From contig NW_019775504.1 in assembly GCF_001039355.2 (NCBI RefSeq), positions 313,727 through 334,990 on the forward strand: DNA of 21,264 nucleotides, in the 5' to 3' direction. Each line of letters opens with the position of its first letter. The stretch's first letter is position 1. This document shows, one piece after another, positions 9,127 to 18,286 of this stretch. The DNA comes from Lingula anatina (lineage: Eukaryota > Brachiopoda > Lingulata > Lingulida > Lingulidae). The position numbers and the translations under genes are program-made. The notes below the pieces were generated by a model. It was not told the origin of the DNA and ran no database searches. It worked only from the letters and a program-made list of their open reading frames with translations.

Positions 9127-9640
9127 GTTATATCTGGTAGAAATGTCTGATACAATGTGTTATATCTGGTAGAAATGTCTGATACAATGTGTTATATCTG
9201 GTAGAAATGTCTGATACAATGTGTTATATCTGGTAGAAATGTCTGATACAATGTGTTATATCTGGTAGAAATGTCTGATACAATGTGTTATATCTGGTAG
9301 AAATGTCTGATACAATGTGTTATATCTGGTAGAAATGTCTGATACAATGTGTTATATCTGGTAGAAATGTCTGATACAATGTGTTATATCTGGTAGAAAT
9401 GTCTGATACAATGTGTTATATCTGGTAGAAATGTCTGATACAATGTGTTATATCTGGTAGAAATGTCTGATACAATGTGTTATATCTGGTAGAAATGTCT
9501 GATACAATGTGTTATATCTGGTAGAAATGTCTGATACAATGTGTTATATCTGGTAGAAATGTCTGATACAATGTGTTATATCTGGTAGAAATGTCTGATA
9601 CAATGTGTTATATCTGGTAGAAATGTCTGATACAATGTGT
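9127..9640. repeat. 32-bp minisatellite, 16 units
   Basis: Sixteen consecutive 32-bp units start at 9127 and every 32 bp to 9607, each beginning GTTATATCTGGTAGAAATG. By eye all units are identical. The period is not a multiple of three, so no peptide repeat is encoded. Such homogeneity implies recent expansion or active homogenisation. Assemblers often get the copy number of such arrays wrong. Confidence 0.97.
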
Positions 9641-9898
9641 CATGACAGGAAAGTTGATGTGCCAGGTAAAGTTAGTACTTAATAGATTGAAAGCAAACGA
9701 ATTGTAGGTAAATAATAAATTTGATAAAAATAAGTAAACAAACAAATTAATTAAGCGATAGATAAATAAATGAATACTTGTGAATAAATAAATCTTGAAA
9801 AGTAAGTTAAAGTAAGTGAGTAAATCTCTCAGGACTTTAATGTGTTGGCAATGGCAGCAAACTCTGAAAAGAGGAGGTTGTAAATTTATTAAAATATA
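9641..9898. other. intron 1, A-rich sequence with degenerate TAAA/TAAG repeats
   Basis: Sequence after the minisatellite contains imperfect AATAAATA and AAGTAAGT runs (9710-9830). No gene is seen. Confidence 0.6.
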
Positions 9899-10004
9899 CC
9901 ACTGAGACAATGAAGAAAGTAGTTTCACTCTTTTCTGGAAAAACTACAGAAAAAAACATGGTGGGCGATAAGAGAACATCCTGTTTCATCCCCATTTGTG
10001 AATA
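9899..10004 (-). repeat. diverged dispersed repeat, copy 1 (minus orientation)
   Basis: The reverse complement of this segment aligns with 14598-14710, sharing CAGGATGTTCT, TTATCGCCCAC and GTAGTTTTTCCAGA in order. Translated in the matching frame the two copies give KQDVLLSPTMFFSVVFPEK and KQDVLLSPTKFSNVVFPDK. The family is unidentified. It could be a remnant of a transposon or an old non-coding repeat. Confidence 0.6.
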
Positions 10005-10025
10005 CTCGAACAAAAAAAAATGCAA

Positions 10026-10836
10026 TAAATTTAAGGCCTAACTTGGACCAAAACTACTCATTAAAGATGTCAGATTGTGGGAACACCTATTTTATCTTGA
10101 ATTCCATACCTAACTGTATAAAGATGACATTTAGCCTGATTAATTCGGTCTAAGTTATACCTTGTGGGAACACATTCTTAGAATGCTTTTAAGCACACCA
10201 TTAGCTGACTTATTACAAATTCAAGTAGCTAAGTCACCAGTTGAATATTTGTTTTTAAATTAAGACCTTTGGAGTTGAGATCTTTTGAAAAATAGTAGCC
10301 CTGAGGAAGTTGAGGTATCACAATTATAAATGATTTTCTAATAAAGTAGCATTTAGTCCACACCCAATGAATGAGTATATTGATTCTTTATAGCTAAATT
10401 GTGAAATGTAACAACTTTGTATGCACAATGATGAATGTGTTTTTGTAATCATGACAATTGTTTTATCTTTCTTTATTTGTGCATTCTCAGGTGACACTTT
10501 TATGAATCATCTATTACTTGCAAATTTCCTGAATGAAATATTTTTAAAATAAAATTGATAATAAATAAAGTTAATAAAGAGAAAATCAAATTACAAGAAC
10601 AAAATGGTGGTAAGATACATGCTTACTGGTACAGTTATTTTTTGCTTACAAAATAAGCTGTCATCAAAGTAGGGCATTTTATTGTTAAGTACACACTACA
10701 GGTTCATCAAAATAGCATGTCCTTGTCACCTGACTGTTTAGCTGGGTGTTCAGACATAGACCGGTTTGTGTTCAAAATCTTTTGGCATTTGGCCATTTGA
10801 ATTTGTATGCCTAAATATATATGTTGTAATGTATAA
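10026..10836. other. intron 1, unique AT-rich sequence
   Basis: No gene, RNA or repeat of note is recognised. Confidence 0.6.
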
Positions 10837-11052
10837 GAGTGCATTCCCGGAGATTTAAATCGATCCATCCAGATCGACCTAACTCCCTGGGGGTTCACGC
10901 TAAATTGCAGTCAGTCGAGTGCACACTACAGTTAATTACCCCCTTACAGCTTTTAGTAGGTTGGGACAAATGCTTAAGCCGGCTAAGCTGACAGTAATCT
11001 AGTGTGACTCCCCACAGGGATAGATTGATCTAAAATCTGTGGGAATGGGGTC
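10837..11052. mobile_element. palindromic MITE, family 1, copy A (PIF/Harbinger-like)
   Basis: A 216-bp element whose ends are inverted: GAGTGCATTCCC on the left and GACCCCATTCCC as the reverse complement of the right end. It is flanked by TAA on both sides (10834-10836 and 11053-11055), a 3-bp TWA duplication as produced by PIF/Harbinger transposases. The arms carry GATCGAYC-type blocks, CTCCCTGGGGGTTCACG and CTAAATTGCAGTCAG, with TAATTACCCCC near the centre. No ORF is present. It closely resembles copy B, 350 bp downstream. Confidence 0.7.
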
Positions 11053-11405
11053 TAAGATGTCAGTGTCTGAGGAGGATTGGGGATTGTCTATAGCCTGCAC
11101 TGTACACAGATATGGCCCCTGTGGCCCACTAAAAATCTAAAGTCAGTTTTTTGTCTAAAATGTTGTTTGCTGAGATTCATACAAATAATCAAGAAGTTAG
11201 CATTCATCTTTTCATCTATCCAAAAGTTAAGCAGATGACCAGAAATTCTAGACTTCTAGCAAGCCCTCAAAATTCAGATTAGGTAGCTAAATATTTAGTT
11301 ATGTCAAGAAACTTGTGTATGTGGGGAGGGGGGGGGTGAATTTTTTTTTTTGTTGTTAGGGAGCTTTTTTGGGCCTTCATCGAAGCCTGTCTGAACACAA
11401 TGAAA
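11053..11405. other. spacer between MITE copies A and B
   Basis: About 350 bp of unique sequence including a G-run (11322-11337) followed by T10. No gene is seen. Confidence 0.6.
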
Positions 11406-11630
11406 GGGTGAATTCCCAGAGATTTAGGTCGATCCAGGGATTAAGATGTAGATCGACCTAACTCCCTGGGGGTTCACGCTAAATTGCAGTCAGCCGAGCG
11501 CGCACCATAGTTAATTACCCCCTTACAGCTTTTAGTAGACGGAACAGACGCTTAAGCCGGCTAAGCTGACAGTAACCTAGTGAGACTCCCCACAGGGATA
11601 GATCGATCTAAAATCTATGGAAATGGGGTC
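11406..11630. mobile_element. palindromic MITE, family 1, copy B
   Basis: A 225-bp element in the same orientation as copy A and nearly identical to it over long stretches (for example AACTCCCTGGGGGTTCACGC and CCCCCTTACAGCTTTTAGTA). The ends are GGGTGAATTCCC and, from the right, GACCCCATTTCC. The flanks are AAA on both sides (11403-11405 and 11631-11633), again a 3-bp duplication. It differs from A by a small insertion near the left arm (GGGATTAAGATGTA). Separate flanking triplets favour two insertions over one segmental duplication. Confidence 0.7.
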
Positions 11631-11633
11631 AAA

Positions 11634-12731
11634 GACTTAAGTGATGTAATTGGAAGTAATATATTATATCACTCTACATGTCCTATGTAATTATTGTTGC
11701 CGTTTAGCTGTGCAGGCATGTTCCAGGGGGATTTAGCAATTATGTTTTATGTCTAAATTAAAGTAATAGATATTCAATTGCACTTTGCTCTGTCCCAGCA
11801 ACTTTTAATATCTTGATTAATGAGAGATTGCCTGGAGGGTGTATTGCAATCAACTGTACATACCCACTCGTCAGAACTAAAACAGTTTTGGTTGAATTGG
11901 GTCTGTAGGCAGCCCTAATAGGAAGGACCAATAGGAAGGGAAATTCCCTCCCATGTTTGAGTATAAAAAGGTTATCAGTAGTTCTTTCTTGATGTATTGT
12001 TTGGTTTGAAATATACCAAGTGACATAGAATGAGTATTTGGGTGGAGTAGACCTGACGATTTGGGTGTTTTATTGTCCTGGGTTTGATTGTTAAGGATTG
12101 TAGAACAAATTTCACAGCAGCCTTTTCATTGCAGTTCAAATAACTTGGGGTGTTATTGTAGATACAACTGAATTTAGTCATCGTTGAGTGAAATTTTATC
12201 ACTTCCATTATTATGCTTATTTGATGTCGTGACAAAGATATAAAAGTGATGACTGAGAGAACTTTAAAAGTTCCTTTGTAAATAATTTAAGAAATAAACT
12301 GTTATTTACGTTCTAATAAACTGTGGTAAAGAATGAGCAGATGAGTGGAGATTGGGCTGAAAAAACTCTACATCTCCAAATGGATTCTATTGCTGATAGC
12401 ACTGTGAGTCCTTGGTTGCCCTAGTAGTAGTAGGGTGGGGTAGGGGTGGAGTACCATATGTCAGATATATGCAGAGGACATGCTCTGGTAGATTATTACT
12501 GACACACCAACCCTCAAGCTATCAAAACTGCTTAAAACTGAAATCTTTGGATTGACTTGTCAGAAACCCCAATTGTTTCAAAGGCATCATACTCCATTTC
12601 ATTATAAACATTTTATATTTACAATAAAAAGTGACCAAACATACATACGCATGTATCTTATTGTTGACTCACCTCTAAAAGCAAATGTTATTATTGCTCT
12701 TTGTCTGGAAACTAACTTGGACTAAATACAA
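11634..12731. other. intron 1, unique sequence
   Basis: AT-rich with no recognised gene or element. A short GGAAGG direct repeat occurs at 11918-11940. Confidence 0.6.
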
Positions 12732-12837
12732 GGCCCAGGGGGTCTTTACTTGATAGCCTTCCTATTAATGATCTCAATTATTACCCAATAAGTGACCAGG
12801 GGGCTTAACTAACTGACCTTTTCTATTGATTAGTCTA
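12732..12837. repeat. diverged tandem duplication of about 60 bp
   Basis: Two segments, starting at about 12732 and 12793, share CCAGGGGG, CTT, ACT, CCTT and CTATT(A/G)AT in the same order and spacing. The copies are well diverged, so the duplication is old. Confidence 0.4.
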
Positions 12838-13203
12838 GACTGGGTGATTTCCTCTTATATAACTTACGTTGTCATATTTCTGATTATTCAGTTTTATGTA
12901 ATTTATTTTGCCGTATTTCTGATGTTTCAATTTGGTCAGGATTAGAGTCTTGATTAGAGTTATTAAACATGTAGGTTTAGATCCGTAAGATTTTTGCGTA
13001 GTCTGTATTTTGGGCAGTTATGGATGGCTTTTATTGAAAATATTGAAAAGATAATGAAACCAGACTTTATCACAGAGTTATATCTGATTTAGATGATTAA
13101 AGACCATTTTCATAAAAGAACTGAAGTCAGTTTTAGTCGAGATAGACTTTAACTCTAAAATTTTTTATTGTTTTTGTACTGAATCCAGAGTAAGACAGAC
13201 GTA
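12838..13203. other. intron 1, unique sequence
   Basis: AT-rich. No feature is supported. Confidence 0.6.
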
Positions 13204-13497
13204 GGGGCCATTCAGAGTGAGAAAAGCTGACTGCTAACTGTTCCACGGCCTTAATATGGTGGACCTACATGAAAGGAAGACCGCTTAATCCTGTAATGGT
13301 CTCTCTGCCTCTTACATGCCTCTGCACATGTCGTCTCTGCACCGGTTGATTTGAGCCAAGATTTAATTACTGTGCCCCTGCATGTCGAGGCGTGAAAGAA
13401 ACGGAGAGACCATTAAGCGGTCTTCCTTTCATATTTGTCCGCCATATTTAGGCCGTGGACCAGCTAGCACTCAGCTCTTCTCTTTCTTAATGGCCCC
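13204..13497. mobile_element. palindromic MITE, family 2 (294 bp)
   Basis: The two halves are inverted copies of each other for about 120 bp, with a loop of roughly 50 bp around ACCGGT. Terminal repeats are GGGGCCATTCAGAGTGAGAA and, from the right, GGGGCCATTAAGAAAGAGAA. The strongest internal match, GAAAGGAAGACCGCTTAAT, is present exactly in both arms. Flanking triplets are GTA and ATA, a possible eroded 3-bp duplication. There is no ORF. It shares the long-hairpin design with family 1, but the sequence is different. Confidence 0.75.
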
Positions 13498-14597
13498 ATA
13501 GTCTTCTTAGGTTAGGATATTTGGCCTAATTTCTATGGCTAATCTTAGATGAAATACTAGTAACACCAGTTGTCTCTTAATTGTAATATGAACCACTATA
13601 AATCTATAGTGGATCAGATAGACACCAGTTTTAGGTTATAAACCTAAGGCCAACTTATAAGTTTTATCATGAGACTTGGTGAAGTGCATTTATTTTGCCT
13701 AGATCATGCAAACCTTAGTGTTAAAAGGTCGCAGGTAACATTAGAGGAGTACTATCCAGCTTCTAGAATTAACTCAAATCTTTACCTGTATTATATTATG
13801 GTGTGTCTGTTGAATATATGTTTATAAAATTACTCGTGGGTTCTTTAGCTGTGTAATTATGCAGAGATGAGGAAAAACTTTAAAGTTCTAGATTTTCAGT
13901 ATTTTCCTGATTGCTTTACTAACTAGTATACGTGTGTGTTCGCATGTGTTTTTGAGTGCGTGAATCAGTGCGTGCATATGTGCATGTTTCCAGTTCATGT
14001 ATTGATAGGAGCTAGGAACTTACTTTCCATTTGTGGCAAAAAATGGCATCTGGCATGTTTCTTTTATTTTATTTATCGAGATACTTTGTACAAAGTCCAA
14101 GTGGGCGATCTTAGAGATTTTCTACTAGAAAATTGGCAGCAGCATTGAAACTGTTTTAAGAGTTGGCATGGAAGTTGTCTGCAGATAAGACCTTAAAAAA
14201 TTGTAGAACTTCACATAAGGTTCAAGTGGTGGTATCTATGAAATTGAAGATTATATATGAAATGGGGCAAATGCATGGTTTTAAAGCTTTTTTTTTACAA
14301 CCCTTTTTTACAGAAAATTTCCCAAGTGTCTTAGAATATGTTCATGCACAGGTTTAACTTAATTTGTTTTAATCAATCTGTCCTAATAAGTATTAAGTTT
14401 GAGATCCTTACGTATCCTGCACAAAATGTTTTATCTGTATAAGTGTCATCAGATGAAGCTTAAATACAGAAGGTGTCTCTACAAAATTTTGTTTTGCGCT
14501 GGCTTCAGTGAGTCTAGTTTAGATCTAAGTTACCTCTGATGTGATTGCAGCCCTGCAGACGTTCAAATTCCTCGCATTTAATTGGATATTTTATCGT
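13498..14597. other. intron 1, unique sequence with small palindromes
   Basis: Short inverted repeats occur at 13592-13612 (CCACTATA/TATAGTGG) and 13631-13647 (TTAGGTT/AACCTAA). Open frames at 13936-14357 show no family features. No gene is supported. Confidence 0.55.
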
Positions 14598-14710
14598 AAA
14601 TATTCACATGTGGACCTCAAGCAGGATGTTCTATTATCGCCCACTAAGTTTTCTAATGTAGTTTTTCCAGATAAAGTGAATAAGAAAAAAACTTCATTTT
14701 TGTCTCCTGG
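14598..14710 (+). repeat. diverged dispersed repeat, copy 2 (plus orientation)
   Basis: This segment is the inverted partner of 9899-10004, about 4.6 kb away. It shares TATTCAC, CAGGATGTTCT, TTATCGCCCAC and GTAGTTTTTCCAGA. The match continues weakly into GTCTC and GGTGGTA. No terminal repeats or target duplications are evident. Confidence 0.6.
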
Positions 14711-15188
14711 TGGTAGTTTCCAGAGTGGTTGACTGGTATTCAAGATGTCTGCCAGTACATATGTTCCTGACTCCTGCTGCCTGTTCATGTTTCAGGAACT
14801 ATTTAGAAAAAAATGAAAAAAGAGAATTATTAATTTAGGCTCATGAAAGATATAAGACCATGGTTCATATTCAGACTGGATTATTTTAAAGTGTGCAATA
14901 GTTGCTCTCAAAATGGTGGTGGCTGAAAATGAGAAATCGTGAAGCTTTCAGAGACTTGATTTAGAAACAAAAGGATGGTTATAGAAATAGGGCTTTTAGG
15001 TATTCAAAGAAAGGAATGAAAATAAAATGAATACTGTACATTCAAAAGGATGGTCCCTGTGAAGGTACTCTTATAGATCAGCTTTACGCAGAAATGTGGT
15101 AGGGGATTATATCAGCATCAAGGTAATAATGGTACAAAACAGATGGTCACTCTGGTGCATTGCTGGTACTTCATGAATTATGAAATAT
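14711..15188. other. intron 1, unique sequence
   Basis: No feature is recognised. Confidence 0.6.
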
Positions 15189-15355
15189 AGGGGCGGATCC
15201 AGAGATATTTTCTGACAGTCTTCCACATTATCTTTGTTGTTCCATCCTCCATTTTTTGACCATCTTCCGACAGAAAAAATTAGGTACTCATCAATGTAAA
15301 CTTAGAAATTTGACTGTCTTCTGGAAGACCCAGAAGACAGCCTCAATCCGCCCCT
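15189..15355. mobile_element. hAT-like MITE (about 167 bp)
   Basis: Terminal inverted repeats AGGGGCGGAT (left) and, reading in from the right, AGGGGCGGAT bound a non-coding body. Subterminal inverted blocks around CTGACAGTCTTCC and GACTGTCTTCTGG support it. The flanks TGAAATAT and TGAAATAA (15181-15188 and 15355-15362) match at 7 of 8 positions, as expected for an eroded 8-bp hAT target duplication. GGGGCGG-type ends are common in non-autonomous hAT elements. No transposase is encoded. Confidence 0.7.
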
Positions 15356-15410
15356 GAAATAATGCTGGTACTAGCTAGGCACATTGAGAGTGAACTAAAA
15401 TGTGGTCTTA

Positions 15411-15667
15411 GGGACCATTCCCAGATCCTATTGTACTAACCATGGATCAATCTATCTCCGAAGGGATTCTCACTAAATTGCAATCAACTAAAGCGGCTTT
15501 GATGACCGCCACGTCTACTGAAGCAGCTAGGGTGTAATTAATTATCGTTTAGCAGCTTCAGTAGGCGTGCCAGACATCTAAGCTGCTTTAGCTAAAAGCA
15601 ATTTTCTGAGAGACACTTTACAAATGGATCGATCCTGTTAGATCGATCTAGGTATGGGAACCCAGTC
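15411..15667. mobile_element. palindromic MITE, family 1, copy C
   Basis: A 257-bp near-perfect hairpin. Terminal repeats are GGGACCATTCCC and, from the right, GACTGGGTTCCC. Flanks are TTA and TAA (TWA type). The arms contain TCACTAAATTGCAATCAACT and, inverted, AGCAATTTTCTGAGAGA. ACGTCTACTGAAGCAGCT pairs with AGCTTCAGTAGGCGTGCC, and the centre is TAATTAATTA. It resembles copy D more closely than A or B. Confidence 0.75.
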
Positions 15668-16822
15668 TAAAAGTCAAGACAAATTTTAGGGCTGAGGCTC
15701 TTTTGTGAAACAAGCCTCAGTTAGTTTTGGTGCTTAGGTAAGACTTTAAAAATTCTACAGGTTAACAACAAAAGTTACATGGGAAAATCGGGCACATTTC
15801 TTTTTGGATGAATGGTTTATGAAGATCACTTCTGATACTGTGAGATGCAGGGTGATGTTTCCAGAGCATCCAGATTCTCACCTGGTGATGAGAGACACCT
15901 CTTTTACCTGACTCGGGTGCCATGTGTACCTGTTCAAATCCTCACCTGGAGTGAACTTTGCTCACATTAAGATGATGGAGGAGATTAATTTACTGTTGTG
16001 GGTTTTTGGAAGCAACTCAGATGTTTGAAGAGGCATGTAGTGGAAAGCAGAAGGAGGCCTGGTATTTTAAACCACAAGTTTCAGGCACAGAATATGTGGA
16101 TGAGATTTTCCTTCTTTGGAAAAAATTTTGTCTTTTCGTTGTGTAAAAGAGAGTTGAGAACATTGCTGGGTTTTATATGAAAAGATTAGAAAATTGGAAA
16201 AATTTGGGGAAAGGGGAAAGTTTCCTGCCTTTTCTCTGCTTTACCTGATACCAATAAACCATGAATACAAGGCTGTGTCAGTCAATTAACATATCAAGGA
16301 TCTGCCAGTCATCTGCTAATTGCCTCAATTAACAAGGCACGTCTAATTGGCCACCCATTAAGAAGTGCTCAGTACATGTCCATGTCAAGAGATTATAGCA
16401 GTTGTTGCTGGGCCAGACTGAACATTTCATTGTACATAGTTGTCTGGTTTTGCAATACAATAATGGGACTAGTAGAGACTATAGAGTGTTTGAGTTATGA
16501 GTCTAAAACTTGGGATGTTGACTGACAGGCATGCACACACATGCGCGCAAATATATGAAAGTGCTCCCACACATGCACAGATGAAGAGATTGTCACAAGT
16601 TTTTGCCTCTGTAACTTCAGTTAAAAAGTAATAATGATGATTGTAGATAAAAGGCATCATCTCAAGTACATGTCTTTTATACTAGATAATAATAATATTC
16701 TGAAGAAACAAGTTTAGATGTAATCTTGTGTCATGGTGGCCTGTTTAGTGGTCTTGGTAGTACTGATACTATAGCTATACCCAGCTTGCTCAACTGGTGG
16801 GATAAATCAGTCTATCTGGGTA
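15668..16822. other. intron 1, unique sequence
   Basis: No gene is recognised. A B-box-like GTTCAAATCC (15931-15940) lacks a matching A box, so I do not call a tRNA or SINE. Confidence 0.55.
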
Positions 16823-16914
16823 ACACACACACACACACGCACACACACATACACACACACACACATGCAGTGAGAGAGAACACACACACACACACATGCA
16901 GAGAGAGAGAGACA
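16823..16914. repeat. interrupted (CA)n with (GA)n
   Basis: CA runs are interrupted by two ATGCAGNGAGAGAG blocks, which suggests a small higher-order duplication of a CA-ATGCAG-GA unit. Confidence 0.9.
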
Positions 16915-17169
16915 CTATATATCCTACTTGTTAAAGCTCACAGGTGGGTGTAGATAGTTGTATGCTGTACAGGTGATATGTTGTCTACCTGTCTAATGAG
17001 GTGTGCTAACGTGGGGAGGAAGGCGTTGTAATGTCATACCTGACATTATACTTCATCCGTCATGGCAGGTGTGCAGTGAAGAGTAGCAGATAGGGCAGGG
17101 AGTTATTTATGCAATGGTAGTCACCTGTTTGCTGTTATATATTTGTTTACAATATAGTTTCTTATGTTT

Positions 17170-17171
<2 letters not shown>
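16915..17171. other. intron 1, unique sequence
   Basis: Short unique stretch between microsatellites. No feature is seen. Confidence 0.6.
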
Positions 17172-17233
<62 letters not shown>

Positions 17234-17236
17234 ACA
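17172..17236. repeat. (TC)n(AC)n compound microsatellite
   Basis: About 15 TC units lead directly into about 17 CA units. Confidence 0.95.
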
Positions 17237-17942
17237 TGGACACGCACATGATTTGAACTCCCTCTCTGTTTCTACATTTCTACTTGATTGTCTTCCCCCA
17301 AGCCCAACTCTCTGGTTACACAAGCAGACTAATTTTTATCAGCTAGCCTTGACATTTTTCCTGAGCTATTTTTTGTTACTAAGGGGTGTGTAAATGATAT
17401 TCACAGCTATCTATACAACACATAACCATAGGGCGTAGATAACATCATATGAGCATGTTTTAATATAAAGTAGCCCATAATAGTATAACGTGCAGCATTT
17501 GCATTTCTTGTTTGTGCACAGACAAATTGTTGAGTTGTGTCTTGCATGAATTATAGATGTATACAAAAATAAAATGTTTTTCAAATAAAAGTTGAATTGC
17601 TTTAGAGATGTTGATTATTTTCCCATTTATAGTATCATGTATTTCATGTCCCAATGACTTTTGAAGTTTTAGATATGACTATAAAAATATTTAAATTTGG
17701 TATGTAGTGGATTCCATGAGTTTACATTCCAGTACATTTTACCATAATATTATGCAATAGCATGCAATACTGAAAAAAAAATACTTGAAATTAACTTTTG
17801 TAGTAAATCAGAATACTTCATTCCAACCAGTCATAAAATGCAACGTTTCCCATCCCCTTATGTTTTCTTTTATCATTAAGTAACATAGATTAGTCTACAG
17901 TTGCTCATTTCATTGTCATCATCATCTGAGGTTATGCTCTGT
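17237..17942. other. end of intron 1, unique AT-rich sequence
   Basis: No gene is recognised. The ZNRF exon 2 acceptor with its pyrimidine-rich stretch (GTTCCTATTTCCAG) lies just downstream. Confidence 0.6.
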
Positions 17943-17959
17943 TATGTTCCTATTTCCAG

Positions 17960-18055
17960 GGCTCAAGTGTCCAATTTGTTCCAAGCTGGTATTGCCTGAT
18001 GATATAGAGTGTCATCTAGTCATGTGTTTAACACGACCAAGAATTAGTTATAATG
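17960..18055 (+). CDS. ZNRF: ZNRF1/2-like E3 ubiquitin ligase, coding exon 2 (C2HC zinc knuckle)
   Basis: This 96-bp exon continues the exon 1 protein from codon 132. It encodes GLKCPICSKLVLPDD followed by IECHLVMCLTRPRISYN. The visible zinc ligands are C135, C138, H150 and C154 (CxxC-x11-H-x3-C), the atypical zinc finger that precedes the RING in all ZNRF proteins. The HLVMCLT segment is the family signature. The acceptor is TATTTCCAG/G and the donor AATG/GTAAGT. Both exon ends are phase 1, and the final G begins the Glu or Asp codon expected after YN. The next exon should encode an ECAICLEEL-type RING, which I cannot find up to 21264. With 163 residues visible and a RING of about 60 still to come, the length fits the family (human ZNRF1 227, ZNRF2 242 residues). 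Confidence 0.95.
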
Positions 18056-18074
18056 GTAAGTAGTTGTTTGAACA

Positions 18075-18078
<4 letters not shown>

Positions 18079-18103
<25 letters not shown>
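18079..18103. repeat. poly-A tract, 25 bp
   Basis: A run of 25 A just downstream of the exon 2 donor and immediately before the 91-bp duplicated segment. It is a likely place for a read or contig to break. Confidence 0.9.
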
Positions 18104-18106
<3 letters not shown>

Positions 18107-18286
18107 AAAAGAAAAAGACTTGGTTTCACCTGTTTCTAGAAATTGAGAATTTATAAAGGTTAGTGATTCTGTTTCTAAAAGGTGTGAGATCAGCNTTAAA
18201 AAGAAAAAGACTTGGTTTCACCTGTTTCTAGAAATTGAGAATTTATAAAGGTTAGTGATTCTGTTTCTAAAAGGTGTGAGATCAGC
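18104..18286. repeat. exact 91-bp duplication separated by a single N (probable assembly artefact)
   Basis: Positions 18104-18194 and 18196-18286 are identical, both running from TTAAAAAGAAAAAG to GGTGTGAGATCAGC. The only base between them is an N at 18195. Two contig ends that overlap but were joined with a one-base gap would give this pattern. The true genome probably has one copy. Confidence 0.9.

Larger units (their letters stand above)
4004..17959 (+). other. ZNRF intron 1 (13,956 bp, phase 1)
   Basis: The intron is bounded by donor GTAATT after 4003 and acceptor TATTTCCAG ending at 17959. Splicing restores a Gly codon (G + GG) and continuous homology to the family. It holds microsatellites, two MITE families in four insertions, a palindromic element, a 32-bp minisatellite and diverged repeat copies, listed separately. 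I see no independent gene in it. Confidence 0.88.

Noticed and set aside
9127-9640. CRISPR array
   Set aside because: Units are contiguous 32-bp copies with no variable spacers, and the sequence is animal nuclear DNA. This is a minisatellite.
15900-15960. tRNA-derived SINE suggested by GTTCAAATCC
   Set aside because: No A box at the proper distance, no poly-A or simple-repeat tail and no target duplication.
16784-16830. tRNA-like TTGCTCAACTGG motif
   Set aside because: The surrounding bases do not form acceptor, anticodon or T-arm stems.
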